A stretch of 64,000 nt of DNA, from contig NZ_BDAC01000004.1 in the NCBI RefSeq assembly GCF_002091635.1, positions 62,001 through 126,000 of the forward strand, in the 5' to 3' direction. The DNA comes from Pseudomonas indica NBRC 103045 (lineage in GTDB: Bacteria > Pseudomonadota > Gammaproteobacteria > Pseudomonadales > Pseudomonadaceae). Below, one piece after another: positions 8,613-16,353 of the stretch (its first letter is position 1; each line of letters starts with the position of its first letter). The notes beneath the pieces are model-generated. The model had not been told where the DNA came from and did no database searches. It saw only the letters and a list, made by a program, of their open reading frames with translations. The position numbers were made by a program, and so were the translations under genes.

Positions 8613-9944
8613 ATGAAGCCATCACGCACATTGCTGGTGCTGCTCGGTGCGCTGCTGGCGCTCGCCATCCTGCTCGGCACGCTGCATGCCCTGGCCATCA
8701 AGCTACCGCAGACGCTGGCCCTGATCTGGTGGGGCGCCCTCTGCGCACTGCTGCTGGCGGCCGTCGCCGATGCGCTCTGGCTACGCCGGTTGCCCATTCC
8801 CCGGGCTGAACGCCTGCTGCCCGGCAACCTGCCGCTGGGTCGCTGGAGCGAAGTACGGCTGAGCCTGCATCATGATTTTTCACAGCCCACCGTCATCGAA
8901 GTGTTCGATCACGTCCCCGACGGCATGGCCCTCGAATACCTGCCGCAGCGCGTCGAGCTACGCCCCGGCGAACGGACCGACTTCGGCTATCGCGTCCGCC
9001 CCTTGGCGCGTGGTCATTTCCACTTCCCCCGCTGCGAGCTGCTGCTTCCCAGCCCGCTGCGCCTCTGGCATGGCCGCCGCTACTTGGAGCTGCCCGGCGA
9101 GACCCGCGTCTACCCGGACTTCGCCCGCCTCTATGGCGCCCAGCTGATGGCCGTGGACGACTGGCTGAGCCAGCTCGGTGTCCGTCAGCGGCCACGGCGC
9201 GGCCTGGGCCTGGAGTTCCATCAGTTACGCGAATTCCGCGATGGCGACAGCCTGCGGCAGATCGACTGGAAGGCCACGGCGCGGAAACGCATGCCGATCG
9301 CCCGGGAATACCAAGACGAACGCGACCAGCAGATCGTCTTCCTGATCGACTGCGGCCGGCGCATGCGCAGCCAGGATGGCGAACTGGCGCATTTCGACCA
9401 CGCGCTCAACGCCTGCCTGCTGCTGAGCTATGTGGCTCTCCGCCAGGGCGACGCCGTGGGGCTGGCCACCTTCGCTGGCGTCCAGGATCGCTACTTGGCC
9501 CCAGTGAAAGGCCCGGCCCAACTGAACGTCTTGTTGAATGCGGTCTATGACTTGCAGAGCACCCGACTGCCGGCGGATTTCTCCGCGGCCGTCGACAAAC
9601 TGCTCGCCCGACAGCGACGGCGGGCCCTGGTCGTGCTGGTGACCAACCTGCGAGACGAGGATGACGAAGAACTGCTCAACGCGGTCAAGCGGCTCGGTCG
9701 CCAACACCGCGTGCTGATCGCCAGCCTGCGGGAGGAAGTGCTCGACAGCCTGCGCCAAACGCCGGTGCAACACTACGAGCAGGCGTTGGACTACTGCGGT
9801 GCCGTGGATTACCTGAACGCCCGCGCCAGCCTGCACGAGCGCCTCACGGCACATGGCATGCCGGTTCTGGATGCGCGACCGAGCCAGCTCGGCCCTGAAC
9901 TGGTCAGCCGTTACCTGGCCTGGAAGAAGGCCGGCGTCCTGTAG
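8613..9944 (+). CDS. DUF58 (vWA-like) protein
   Basis: 443 residues. Two N-terminal membrane segments (about 7-28 and 34-53) anchor a cytoplasmic part. It carries the DUF58 signature GDSLRQIDWKATAR at 211-224, then REYQDERDQQIVFLIDCGRRM. In that block the MIDAS-like Asp246 is followed by CGRR rather than the DxSxS of active vWA metal sites. It is the final gene of the MoxR cluster and the presumed adaptor of the ATPase. It is closed by a terminator at 9964. The 40-base gap to moxR is the largest within the operon. Confidence 0.88.
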   Translation: MKPSRTLLVLLGALLALAILLGTLHALAIKLPQTLALIWWGALCALLLAAVADALWLRRLPIPRAERLLPGNLPLGRWSEVRLSLHHDFSQPTVIEVFDHVPDGMALEYLPQRVELRPGERTDFGYRVRPLARGHFHFPRCELLLPSPLRLWHGRRYLELPGETRVYPDFARLYGAQLMAVDDWLSQLGVRQRPRRGLGLEFHQLREFRDGDSLRQIDWKATARKRMPIAREYQDERDQQIVFLIDCGRRMRSQDGELAHFDHALNACLLLSYVALRQGDAVGLATFAGVQDRYLAPVKGPAQLNVLLNAVYDLQSTRLPADFSAAVDKLLARQRRRALVVLVTNLRDEDDEELLNAVKRLGRQHRVLIASLREEVLDSLRQTPVQHYEQALDYCGAVDYLNARASLHERLTAHGMPVLDARPSQLGPELVSRYLAWKKAGVL

Positions 9945-9963
9945 CGCCCTCTTGTGAAAGACG

Positions 9964-9988
9964 AAAGCCGGACAAGTCCGGCTTTTTT
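9964..9988. terminator. Terminator between DUF58 and PilZ genes
   Basis: Stem AAAGCCGGAC/GTCCGGCTTT with a two-base centre and a T-run on the plus side, 20 bases after the DUF58 stop. It lies between convergent genes, and the left A residues could also serve the minus-strand PilZ gene. Confidence 0.88.
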
Positions 9989-9994
9989 CTTGGC

Positions 9995-10354
9995 TCAGGC
10001 CGAAGCGGCTAGCGGACGAAAGGTGAAGTAATAACGCAGGGCTTCGACCAGTTCGACATACTCCGGTGGCGGGACCACCAGAGAAAAGCCTGAATCATAA
10101 TGCCCGGGATTGACGTCTTCGCGGCTCCACTGGCAGGTAGCGAAGAAGTCGATGTGGTGAACCTGGCCGTCCTGCCCCGGAATCTTCAGGCGCATGTCGA
10201 AACGCGCGCCCACGAGCATGGGTAGCTGACTGATCAGCATCATGCCGTCAATCGAAACATTCCCGATGTAGCCCATCGGTTTATCGGTGATGCGGTTGAA
10301 CACCTTCAGGTAGTAAGGCAACTGATGGCGCTCGATTCGTCGTTGAGTGCGCAT
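9995..10354 (-). CDS. PilZ domain protein, c-di-GMP receptor candidate
   Basis: 119 residues, essentially one PilZ domain. The N-terminal arginine cluster RTQRRIER gives the RxxxR phosphate-binding motif, and NVSIDG (about 32-37) gives the D/NxSxxG motif, so c-di-GMP binding looks possible. The remaining beta-barrel contains MRLKIPG and CQW. No output domain is attached, so it probably signals through protein contact. It is monocistronic and convergent with the DUF58 gene. The window also encodes a diguanylate cyclase and a second PilZ protein. Confidence 0.88.
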   Translation of the reverse strand: MRTQRRIERHQLPYYLKVFNRITDKPMGYIGNVSIDGMMLISQLPMLVGARFDMRLKIPGQDGQVHHIDFFATCQWSREDVNPGHYDSGFSLVVPPPEYVELVEALRYYFTFRPLAASA

Positions 10355-10416
10355 AGTGGCAGATCGCTATTGTTGGCCAGTTGAGTATGGCCGCACTACC
10401 ACGGGAAAGGCCAGCA

Positions 10417-10839
10417 TTAACCGCAACGTTCTGTTATCTGGGCCTGAAGACGACGACGAGCGGTAGCGATTTCGTCGTCGCTGTAGTAAACCCTTTCACC
10501 TTGTGCGGTTTCAGTGAAGTAGCGCCCACCTCGCTCAATCTGCGCCAAGTCGCTGCGCAATCGCCGACACTCCTTGTCGCGCCGGGCACGCTGCTCGGCC
10601 GCTTCGGACGTGGCCTGGGCCTGCTCCTGTCGGCGGGCATCGAAAACCTTCGCGGCGCGGGCCTCGCGCTCGCGCGTCGCATCGTCGCGCTCGACTACCT
10701 GCGGCTTGACTTCGATCTGCTCGGCACCGGCCGGCGGACGCTCACCGAAATGCACACGCCCCTGGGCATCGGTCCACCGATAAATCTCTGCGGCCGCCAA
10801 CCCCGGCAGCAACAGAACGCAGAACAGTAGGTGACGCAT
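10417..10839 (-). CDS. DUF4124 periplasmic protein
   Basis: 140 residues. A signal peptide of about 17 residues (MRHLLFCVLLLPGLAAA) is followed directly by the DUF4124 pattern EIYRWTDAQGRVHFGERPP. A long Arg/Glu/Ala-rich helical stretch comes next, then a short C-terminal domain with YFTETAQGERVYYSDDE. DUF4124 proteins are common in Pseudomonas envelopes and have no assigned function. Two cysteines (about 91 and 139) could form a disulfide. Confidence 0.85.
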   Translation of the reverse strand: MRHLLFCVLLLPGLAAAEIYRWTDAQGRVHFGERPPAGAEQIEVKPQVVERDDATREREARAAKVFDARRQEQAQATSEAAEQRARRDKECRRLRSDLAQIERGGRYFTETAQGERVYYSDDEIATARRRLQAQITERCG

Positions 10840-10917
10840 GCCTATCCTCCATGGGGCAATCTCAGCTTAGTGCGGACCGGATGCCGTCGCCCGTTGCGGG
10901 TCGACCGGCGGTCGCCA

Positions 10918-11304
10918 TCAGGAACGCGGCGCGGCAGCAGCGGGTACCGCCCTGACCGGCTCGTCCGCATGATAATGGCCGAGCTGCCTCAATGTCTCCA
11001 GGCGCGCGCGGGCGCGGTAGGCATATTCGCTGGTCGGATAGCGGACGATGATGAACTGGTAGGTCTGAGCGGCGTCGACGAACAGTTTCTGCCGCTCGAG
11101 ACACTGGCCGCGCAGCAGCGAGATTTCCGGCTGCAGGTAGCTGCGCGAGCGGCTGCGGCGCTCGGCCTGGGACAGCTCCAGCATCACGCGCTCGCAATCG
11201 TCATCTTCGTAATAGCGATACGCATTGTTCAGATGGTGATCCAGAGACCAGCGGGTGCAACCGGCACCGGACACCAGCAAGGCCAGAATGATCAGGGTTC
11301 GCAT
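10918..11304 (-). CDS. Small TPR-like lipoprotein
   Basis: 128 residues from the ATG at 11304, which has a GGAGG site 8 bases upstream; a longer in-frame reading to 11418 lacks one. The N-terminus is a lipoprotein signal with Cys at about residue 16 (VSGAGC). The mature part is helical with a TPR-like rhythm (LRGQCLERQKLFVDAAQTYQF, then SEYAYRARARLETL). Function unknown. It is divergent from the lipoprotein at 11458, and both are TPR-like, so the two may share an envelope role. Confidence 0.82.
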   Translation of the reverse strand: MRTLIILALLVSGAGCTRWSLDHHLNNAYRYYEDDDCERVMLELSQAERRSRSRSYLQPEISLLRGQCLERQKLFVDAAQTYQFIIVRYPTSEYAYRARARLETLRQLGHYHADEPVRAVPAAAAPRS

Positions 11305-11457
11305 GGGCAATTCCTCCGTCAAGGGTATCGACGGCGCTCGGGATTTCTTCAGTGGTGGTGCCGAAGCATAACCTCCGATGGGTCGTGCTGGCAGCGTGCC
11401 CTGGTCTGCTGGGGGCACTGCTAGACTGCCAACACCTCTCCAGGCCCAGGAAACATC

Positions 11458-12258
11458 ATGCGTCCAGCCCGATTCAGCCTCCTCGTCCTCGCCCTGCTCG
11501 CCGGCTGCTCGCCCACCACGCCGCTGTTCATCGCCCAGATCACCACCCAGGAAGTGGTCGAGTACAAGAATCTGAAGACCAATCGCATGACGGCTGCCGT
11601 CGAGGAGGAAGGTGATCTATTCACCTACAGCGCCATGGCCATCCGCGACGCCAAGAGCGCACAAGCGGAGTCGCTTTACCTCAGCGGTTACCATGACGAG
11701 AAACTCAGCCCCGAAGTCAGGGCCATCGCCCTCTACCAGATCGGCCTGATTTATATGAACCGTTATAACGACGAGCGGGACGACAACAAGGCGCTGACAT
11801 ACCTGCATCGCGTGCTGAACGAATTCCCGAGCACGCGGGCGGCAGAGCGGGCCGAAGCCCGCATCCTGGTCATCCGCACGCGCGCCGAAGAGCCGGTGCA
11901 GAAGACCTCCCGCGAATTGCTCGCCCACTGGCAGCCACAACAGAACCTGGATCTCAACAAGCCCAGCCTGGACCCGGACATGACCCTACTTTCCCGTCGC
12001 GCAGTCCTCAAGGACCGGGTCGCCGAGGCGGAGGAGCTTTATTTGCTGGCCCTGGGCGACCCCGGCGTACCGCGCGACATCAAGGAGCGGGCGCTGTACC
12101 AGTTGGGGCTGATGTATCAGGCGCCGGACAATCCCAAGGCCAGCCGCGACAAGGCGATAGCCTACTTTCGACGGCTCCTGGTGCAGTTCCCCGACAGCAA
12201 CCTGGCCGGCAAGGCCTCCCGCCATCTGGATCAGGCGTTGAACCAGACCGCGCCCTGA
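11458..12258 (+). CDS. TPR-type lipoprotein
   Basis: 266 residues with a lipobox LLAGCS (Cys17), so lipid-anchored. The mature protein has two TPR/Sel1-like sections, near 85-125 (ALYQIGLIYMNRYND then FPSTRAAERAEARI) and 210-255 (ALYQLGLMYQ then FPDSNLAGKASRHL). Together they form a small helical scaffold of unknown function. The duplicated ALYQxGLxY motif suggests internal repetition. Confidence 0.82.
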   Translation: MRPARFSLLVLALLAGCSPTTPLFIAQITTQEVVEYKNLKTNRMTAAVEEEGDLFTYSAMAIRDAKSAQAESLYLSGYHDEKLSPEVRAIALYQIGLIYMNRYNDERDDNKALTYLHRVLNEFPSTRAAERAEARILVIRTRAEEPVQKTSRELLAHWQPQQNLDLNKPSLDPDMTLLSRRAVLKDRVAEAEELYLLALGDPGVPRDIKERALYQLGLMYQAPDNPKASRDKAIAYFRRLLVQFPDSNLAGKASRHLDQALNQTAP

Positions 12259-12339
12259 CGCCTGTGCAGCGTCTGTCGCCCTCCGCCCTCTTCGGCTTGA
12301 GCAGCGGCCTCAAAAGGGCTTTATTGAACACAGCCCGGC

Positions 12340-12353
12340 GTGATCCAGGTCAA
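12340..12353 (+). promoter_or_regulatory. Candidate ANR (FNR-type) box upstream of the Usp gene
   Basis: GTGATCCAGGTCAA matches the dyad consensus TTGAT-N4-ATCAA at 8 of 10 defined positions. It is centred 65 bases upstream of the Usp start. A -41.5 arrangement would put the -10 near TGCAAT at 12376-12381. Usp paralogues in P. aeruginosa are known ANR targets, which fits the placement. Confidence 0.5.
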
Positions 12354-12411
12354 GCAGTGTGTCGGGTAACTGAGGTGCAATGCCAGCGACCCACAGCCGA
12401 GGAATGCCGCG

Positions 12412-13338
12412 ATGAAACTACACCAGTTGCTGGTCGTCATCGACCCCTCCCAGGACGCCCAGCCGGCACTGGAACGCGCCACGATGCTGGCCCGGAAAAG
12501 CGGCGCCTCGATGGAGCTGTTGCTCTGCGAATTCAATGCCACCCTGGACAACGGCCTGTGGTTCGACGGCTCGTCGCTGGAGAAGAACCGCACCTCCTTC
12601 CTCGAACATCGCCGCCAATGGCTGGAGCAACTGGCCGCGCCGCTACGCAGTGCGGGTGTCGACGTCGAGCTGGAAGTCCGCTGGGGCAAACCACTGCACC
12701 GTATGATCCTGACGCGCATCGCCGAACTGAAGCCCGACCTGGTCTTCAAGTCCGCCCGCAACCAAGGTCTGTTCAAACGCCTGTTCCTGACCAACACCTG
12801 CTGGCAACTGATTCGCCACAGTTCATCGCCGCTCTGGCTCGTGCACCATGGCAAATGGCAGGGACGGCGCCTGTGCGCCGCTCTCGATCCGCTGCACAGC
12901 GCCGACAAGCCGGCCAACCTCGACCACCGGCTGATCGCCGCCGCCCGCGAACTCGGCGAACAGCTCGATCTCGAGGCGCACTACCTGCACAGCTACGCCC
13001 CGCTGCCACGGACCCTGGTCTTCGATGCCGAACTGGTCGCCGATTACGAACATTATGTCGAGCGCTGTGCCACCCAGCATCGCGAAGCGTTCGAACAGCT
13101 CCTCAGCCAATACCCCATCCCACTGCCCAATACTCACCTGCTGGAAGGCTTTGCCGAAGAGGTGATCCCACGCTTCGTTCGCGAGCAGGAGATCGACCTG
13201 CTGATGATGGGGGCGGTCGCTCGCGGCAGCCTGGATACCGCCTTGATCGGGAACACTGCCGAGCGGGTTCTGGAGGCCGTGGAATGCGATCTGCTGGTGC
13301 TTAGAGCCGAAAACGAAGGTAGTGCAGAGGAACAATGA
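12412..13338 (+). CDS. Universal stress protein, tandem UspA domains (UspE-like)
   Basis: 308 residues made of two UspA domains (about 1-145 and 150-300). The second ends with GAVARGSLDTALIGNTAERVL, the glycine-rich nucleotide-binding segment of the UspE type. Tandem Usp proteins in Pseudomonas support survival in low oxygen and stationary phase. The upstream ANR-like dyad fits that role here. It is followed 55 bases later by pyruvate kinase; anaerobic pyruvate survival and Usp proteins are linked in P. aeruginosa, so the adjacency may be meaningful. Confidence 0.9.
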   Translation: MKLHQLLVVIDPSQDAQPALERATMLARKSGASMELLLCEFNATLDNGLWFDGSSLEKNRTSFLEHRRQWLEQLAAPLRSAGVDVELEVRWGKPLHRMILTRIAELKPDLVFKSARNQGLFKRLFLTNTCWQLIRHSSSPLWLVHHGKWQGRRLCAALDPLHSADKPANLDHRLIAAARELGEQLDLEAHYLHSYAPLPRTLVFDAELVADYEHYVERCATQHREAFEQLLSQYPIPLPNTHLLEGFAEEVIPRFVREQEIDLLMMGAVARGSLDTALIGNTAERVLEAVECDLLVLRAENEGSAEEQ

Positions 13339-13393
13339 CTACAGGGTTCCGGCGTAGTAGCCTCCGGGTCTGCGTCAATTAAGGAGCCCTTGC

Positions 13394-14845
13394 ATGACCC
13401 TGCGCCGTACCAAGATCGTCGCCACTCTAGGCCCTGCCAGCAATTCCCCGGAAGTGCTGGAAAAGCTGATTCTCGCCGGCATCGATGTCGCCCGCCTGAA
13501 CTTCTCCCACGGCACTCCGGACGAACACAAGGCGCGCGCCCGCCTGGTGCGCGAACTGGCCGCCAAGCACGGTCGCTTCGTCGCGCTGCTCGGTGATCTG
13601 CAAGGGCCGAAGATCCGCATCGCCAAGTTCGCCGACAAACGCATCGAGCTGGCCGAAGGCGATCGCTTCCGCTTCTCCGTCACTCATCCGCGCGATGCCG
13701 GTACCCAGGACGTGGTGGGTATCGATTACCCCGATCTGATCAACGACTGCGGCGTCGGCGATGAGCTGCTGCTGGACGATGGCCGCGTGGTCATGCGCGT
13801 CGACGACAAGACAGCGGATGAGTTGATCTGCACCGTGCTGATCGGCGGCCCGCTGTCCGATCACAAGGGTATCAACCGTCGCGGTGGCGGCCTGACCGCT
13901 CCCGCGTTGACGCCCAAGGACAAGGCCGATATCAAGCTGGCTGCGGAAATGGATCTGGATTATCTCGCCGTGTCTTTCCCCCGCGATGCGGCCGACATGG
14001 AGCTCGCCCGTCGTCTGCGCGACGAGGCCGGCGGCACCGCCTGGCTGGTGGCGAAGATCGAACGCGCCGAAGCGGTGGCCGACGACGAAACCCTCGACGG
14101 GCTGATTCGCGCCAGCGACGCCGTGATGGTGGCACGTGGTGACCTCGGCGTGGAAATCGGCGACGCCGAGCTGGTCGGCATCCAGAAAAAGATCATTCTG
14201 CATGCCCGCCGCAACAACAAGGCCGTGATCACCGCCACCCAGATGATGGAGTCGATGATCACCAACCCGATGCCCACTCGCGCCGAGGTCTCCGACGTAG
14301 CCAACGCTGCCCTGGACTACACGGATGCGGTGATGCTCTCCGCCGAAAGCGCCGCCGGTGCCTATCCGGTGGAGGCGGTGAAAGCCATGGCGCGTGTCTG
14401 CGTCGGTGCGGAAAAACACCCCACCAGCCAGAAGTCCAGCCATCGCCTGGGCCAGCGCTTCCAGCGCTGCGACGAAAGCGTGGCCCTGGCGGCGATGTAC
14501 ACCGCCAACCACTTCCCCGGCGTGAAGGCCATCATCAGCCTGACGGAAAGCGGCTACAGCCCGCTGATCATGTCGCGTATCCGTTCCGCCGTACCGATCT
14601 TCGCCTTCACTCCGCACCGGGAGGCCCAGGCCCGGGTGGCACTGTTCCGTGGCGTCTACACCGTTCCCTTCGATCCGGCCTCGCTACCGGCCGACAAGGT
14701 CAGCCAGGCGGCGGTCGACGAACTGCTCAAGCGCGGCGTGGTAGAACCGGGGGACTGGGTAGTACTGACCAAAGGCGACCGTTATCACGGCACCGGCGGT
14801 ACCAACACCATGAAGATCCTGCATGTCGGCGACCCGCTCGTCTGA
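13394..14845 (+). CDS. pykA: Pyruvate kinase
   Basis: 483 residues, the full length for the PykA type. It transfers phosphate from phosphoenolpyruvate to ADP. Landmarks in order: TKIVATLGPAS at the start, LNFSHG (substrate arginine region), LLGDLQGPKIR in place of the usual DTKGPEIR, the catalytic lysine in VAKIERAEA, MVARGDLGVEI, and ITATQMMESMI with PMPTRAEVSDVANA. The C-terminal domain holds TESGYSPLIMSR. A clear AAGGAG site precedes the ATG. It ends in a strong terminator. Confidence 0.97.
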   Translation: MTLRRTKIVATLGPASNSPEVLEKLILAGIDVARLNFSHGTPDEHKARARLVRELAAKHGRFVALLGDLQGPKIRIAKFADKRIELAEGDRFRFSVTHPRDAGTQDVVGIDYPDLINDCGVGDELLLDDGRVVMRVDDKTADELICTVLIGGPLSDHKGINRRGGGLTAPALTPKDKADIKLAAEMDLDYLAVSFPRDAADMELARRLRDEAGGTAWLVAKIERAEAVADDETLDGLIRASDAVMVARGDLGVEIGDAELVGIQKKIILHARRNNKAVITATQMMESMITNPMPTRAEVSDVANAALDYTDAVMLSAESAAGAYPVEAVKAMARVCVGAEKHPTSQKSSHRLGQRFQRCDESVALAAMYTANHFPGVKAIISLTESGYSPLIMSRIRSAVPIFAFTPHREAQARVALFRGVYTVPFDPASLPADKVSQAAVDELLKRGVVEPGDWVVLTKGDRYHGTGGTNTMKILHVGDPLV

Positions 14846-14859
14846 GCGACACCCACATG

Positions 14860-14885
14860 AAAAAGGCCGCATTCGCGGCCTTTTC
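14860..14885. terminator. Bidirectional terminator pykA / PerM-like
   Basis: AAAAAGGCCGC-ATTC-GCGGCCTTTT between two convergent genes, with A-run on one flank and T-run on the other. It should terminate both transcripts. Confidence 0.93.
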
Positions 14886-14887
14886 TT

Positions 14888-15958
14888 TCAGACGCTAGCG
14901 TCCGGAGACGCAACCGTGCGCGGCCAGGCATCCAGAACCGCCTTGAACAGGGTGGCCAGCGGGATGGCGAAAAACACGCCCCAGAAGCCCCAAAGGCCTC
15001 CGAACAGCAGAACCGCACAGATAATCGCCACCGGATGCAGGTTCACCGCCTCGGAGAACAACAGAGGGACCAGCACGTTGCCATCCAATGCCTGGATCAC
15101 GCCATAGACCGCCATCAGATAGATGAACTGATCGCCCCAGCCCCACTGGAACAATGCAATGAGGGCAACCGGCACGGTGACCACCACCGCGCCGATATAG
15201 GGCACGATCACCGAGAACCCCACCAGCAGCGCCAGCAATGCGGCATAGTTCAGGCCGAGGGCAGCGAAGGCGATGTAGGTCACCACACCGCAGATGATGA
15301 TCTCGATGACCTTGCCGCGGATGTAGTTGGCGATCTGCTGGTTCATCTCACGGGCGACCTGGGTCATCAAGGCTCGCTCGCGCGGCAGGTAGCCGCTGAG
15401 CCAACCAGCGATCAGGGCGCGATCCTTGAGGAAGAAGAACACCAGAATCGGCACCAGAACCAAATAGATCATGACGTTGACCAGTATCGGCAGACTCGAC
15501 AGGGAAAACGTCAATAGCCACTGGCCGAACTTGCCGATTTCGCCACGCGCCGCCTCGATGGCCTGCAGCACCTGTTCGTTCGTGACCAGATGGGGATAAC
15601 GCTCCGGCAACAGCAACAGAAGCGACTGCCATTCGCCGAGCATGCGCGGCAACTCATTGAACAGCGTGATCAACTGCTGCCAGAGCAGCGGCACGAGCAC
15701 CAGCATGAACAGCGCCAGCACGCCGATGAACAATGCAAACACCAGCCAGACCGCAGCGATCTGTGGCAGATGCAGGCGTTCCAGCGCATTCACCAGTCCC
15801 TGCATCAGGAACGCCAGCACCAGACCGGCCAATACCGGCGCCAGCATATCGCCCAGCGTCAGCACGGCGGTAAAACTCAGAACCAACAGTACGGCCAGCA
15901 CCACCGCCTCCTCATCGGAGAAGTAGCGCTGCACCCAATCACGGAGCACCTTGACCAT
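14888..15958 (-). CDS. AI-2E transporter family permease (PerM-like)
   Basis: 356 residues with about eight membrane segments, in pairs at the N-terminus (20-75), one near 155-180, and a cluster from 210 to 340. Motifs include FLMQGLV near 50, FFFLKDR in the centre, YIRGKVIEIIICG, and GFSVIVPYIGAVV, all typical of the AI-2E/PerM (UPF0118) family. The neighbouring BepA protease gene recalls the E. coli perM-bepA pair, so PerM is the most likely identity; substrate unknown. A second family member lies at 48204. The TusA-like gene follows upstream on the same strand after a 39-base gap. Confidence 0.88.
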   Translation of the reverse strand: MVKVLRDWVQRYFSDEEAVVLAVLLVLSFTAVLTLGDMLAPVLAGLVLAFLMQGLVNALERLHLPQIAAVWLVFALFIGVLALFMLVLVPLLWQQLITLFNELPRMLGEWQSLLLLLPERYPHLVTNEQVLQAIEAARGEIGKFGQWLLTFSLSSLPILVNVMIYLVLVPILVFFFLKDRALIAGWLSGYLPRERALMTQVAREMNQQIANYIRGKVIEIIICGVVTYIAFAALGLNYAALLALLVGFSVIVPYIGAVVVTVPVALIALFQWGWGDQFIYLMAVYGVIQALDGNVLVPLLFSEAVNLHPVAIICAVLLFGGLWGFWGVFFAIPLATLFKAVLDAWPRTVASPDASV

Positions 15959-15997
15959 CAGAATTCCTTGGACGGGAACGGCAATCGGCGGGATGAA

Positions 15998-16249
15998 TCA
16001 GGCCTTGCGCAACCAGTAGCGATAGACCTCGTCTTCGACCTCCTCACGCAACAGTTCATGCCCGGCCAGTTTGGCGAAAGCACGGAAGTCGCGCTGCGAA
16101 CCGGCATCGGTCGCCGTTACCTTCAGCACCGCTCCACTCGGCAGGCGATTCAGTTCCAGCTTGGCCTTGAGCAGGGGCAACGGACAATTCAGCCCGCTGG
16201 CATCCAGCTCGGCATCGCAGGCGACGGCCCGCTCTACAGCGTCGTTCAT
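15998..16249 (-). CDS. TusA-family sulfur-carrier protein
   Basis: 83 residues. The CPLPLLKAK motif (CPxP) supplies the persulfide-bearing cysteine of TusA-like proteins. The rest has the usual two-layer alpha/beta pattern. The second ATG (16249) is preferred, since GGAG lies six bases upstream of it and directly abuts the first ATG (16255). The P. aeruginosa homologue in this position has been tied to molybdenum-enzyme (nitrate reductase) function; that role is inferred here, not seen. Confidence 0.88.
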   Translation of the reverse strand: MNDAVERAVACDAELDASGLNCPLPLLKAKLELNRLPSGAVLKVTATDAGSQRDFRAFAKLAGHELLREEVEDEVYRYWLRKA

Positions 16250-16353
16250 AGTCATCTCCAGGCAAGTGGCTAGGATACCGAAGGCGGCGCGGCCCTGGCC
16301 AGTTGACCAAAGGCCCGGCTAAAGTAGCAGCTTTGCCGTTACGAGCCCTGTGC

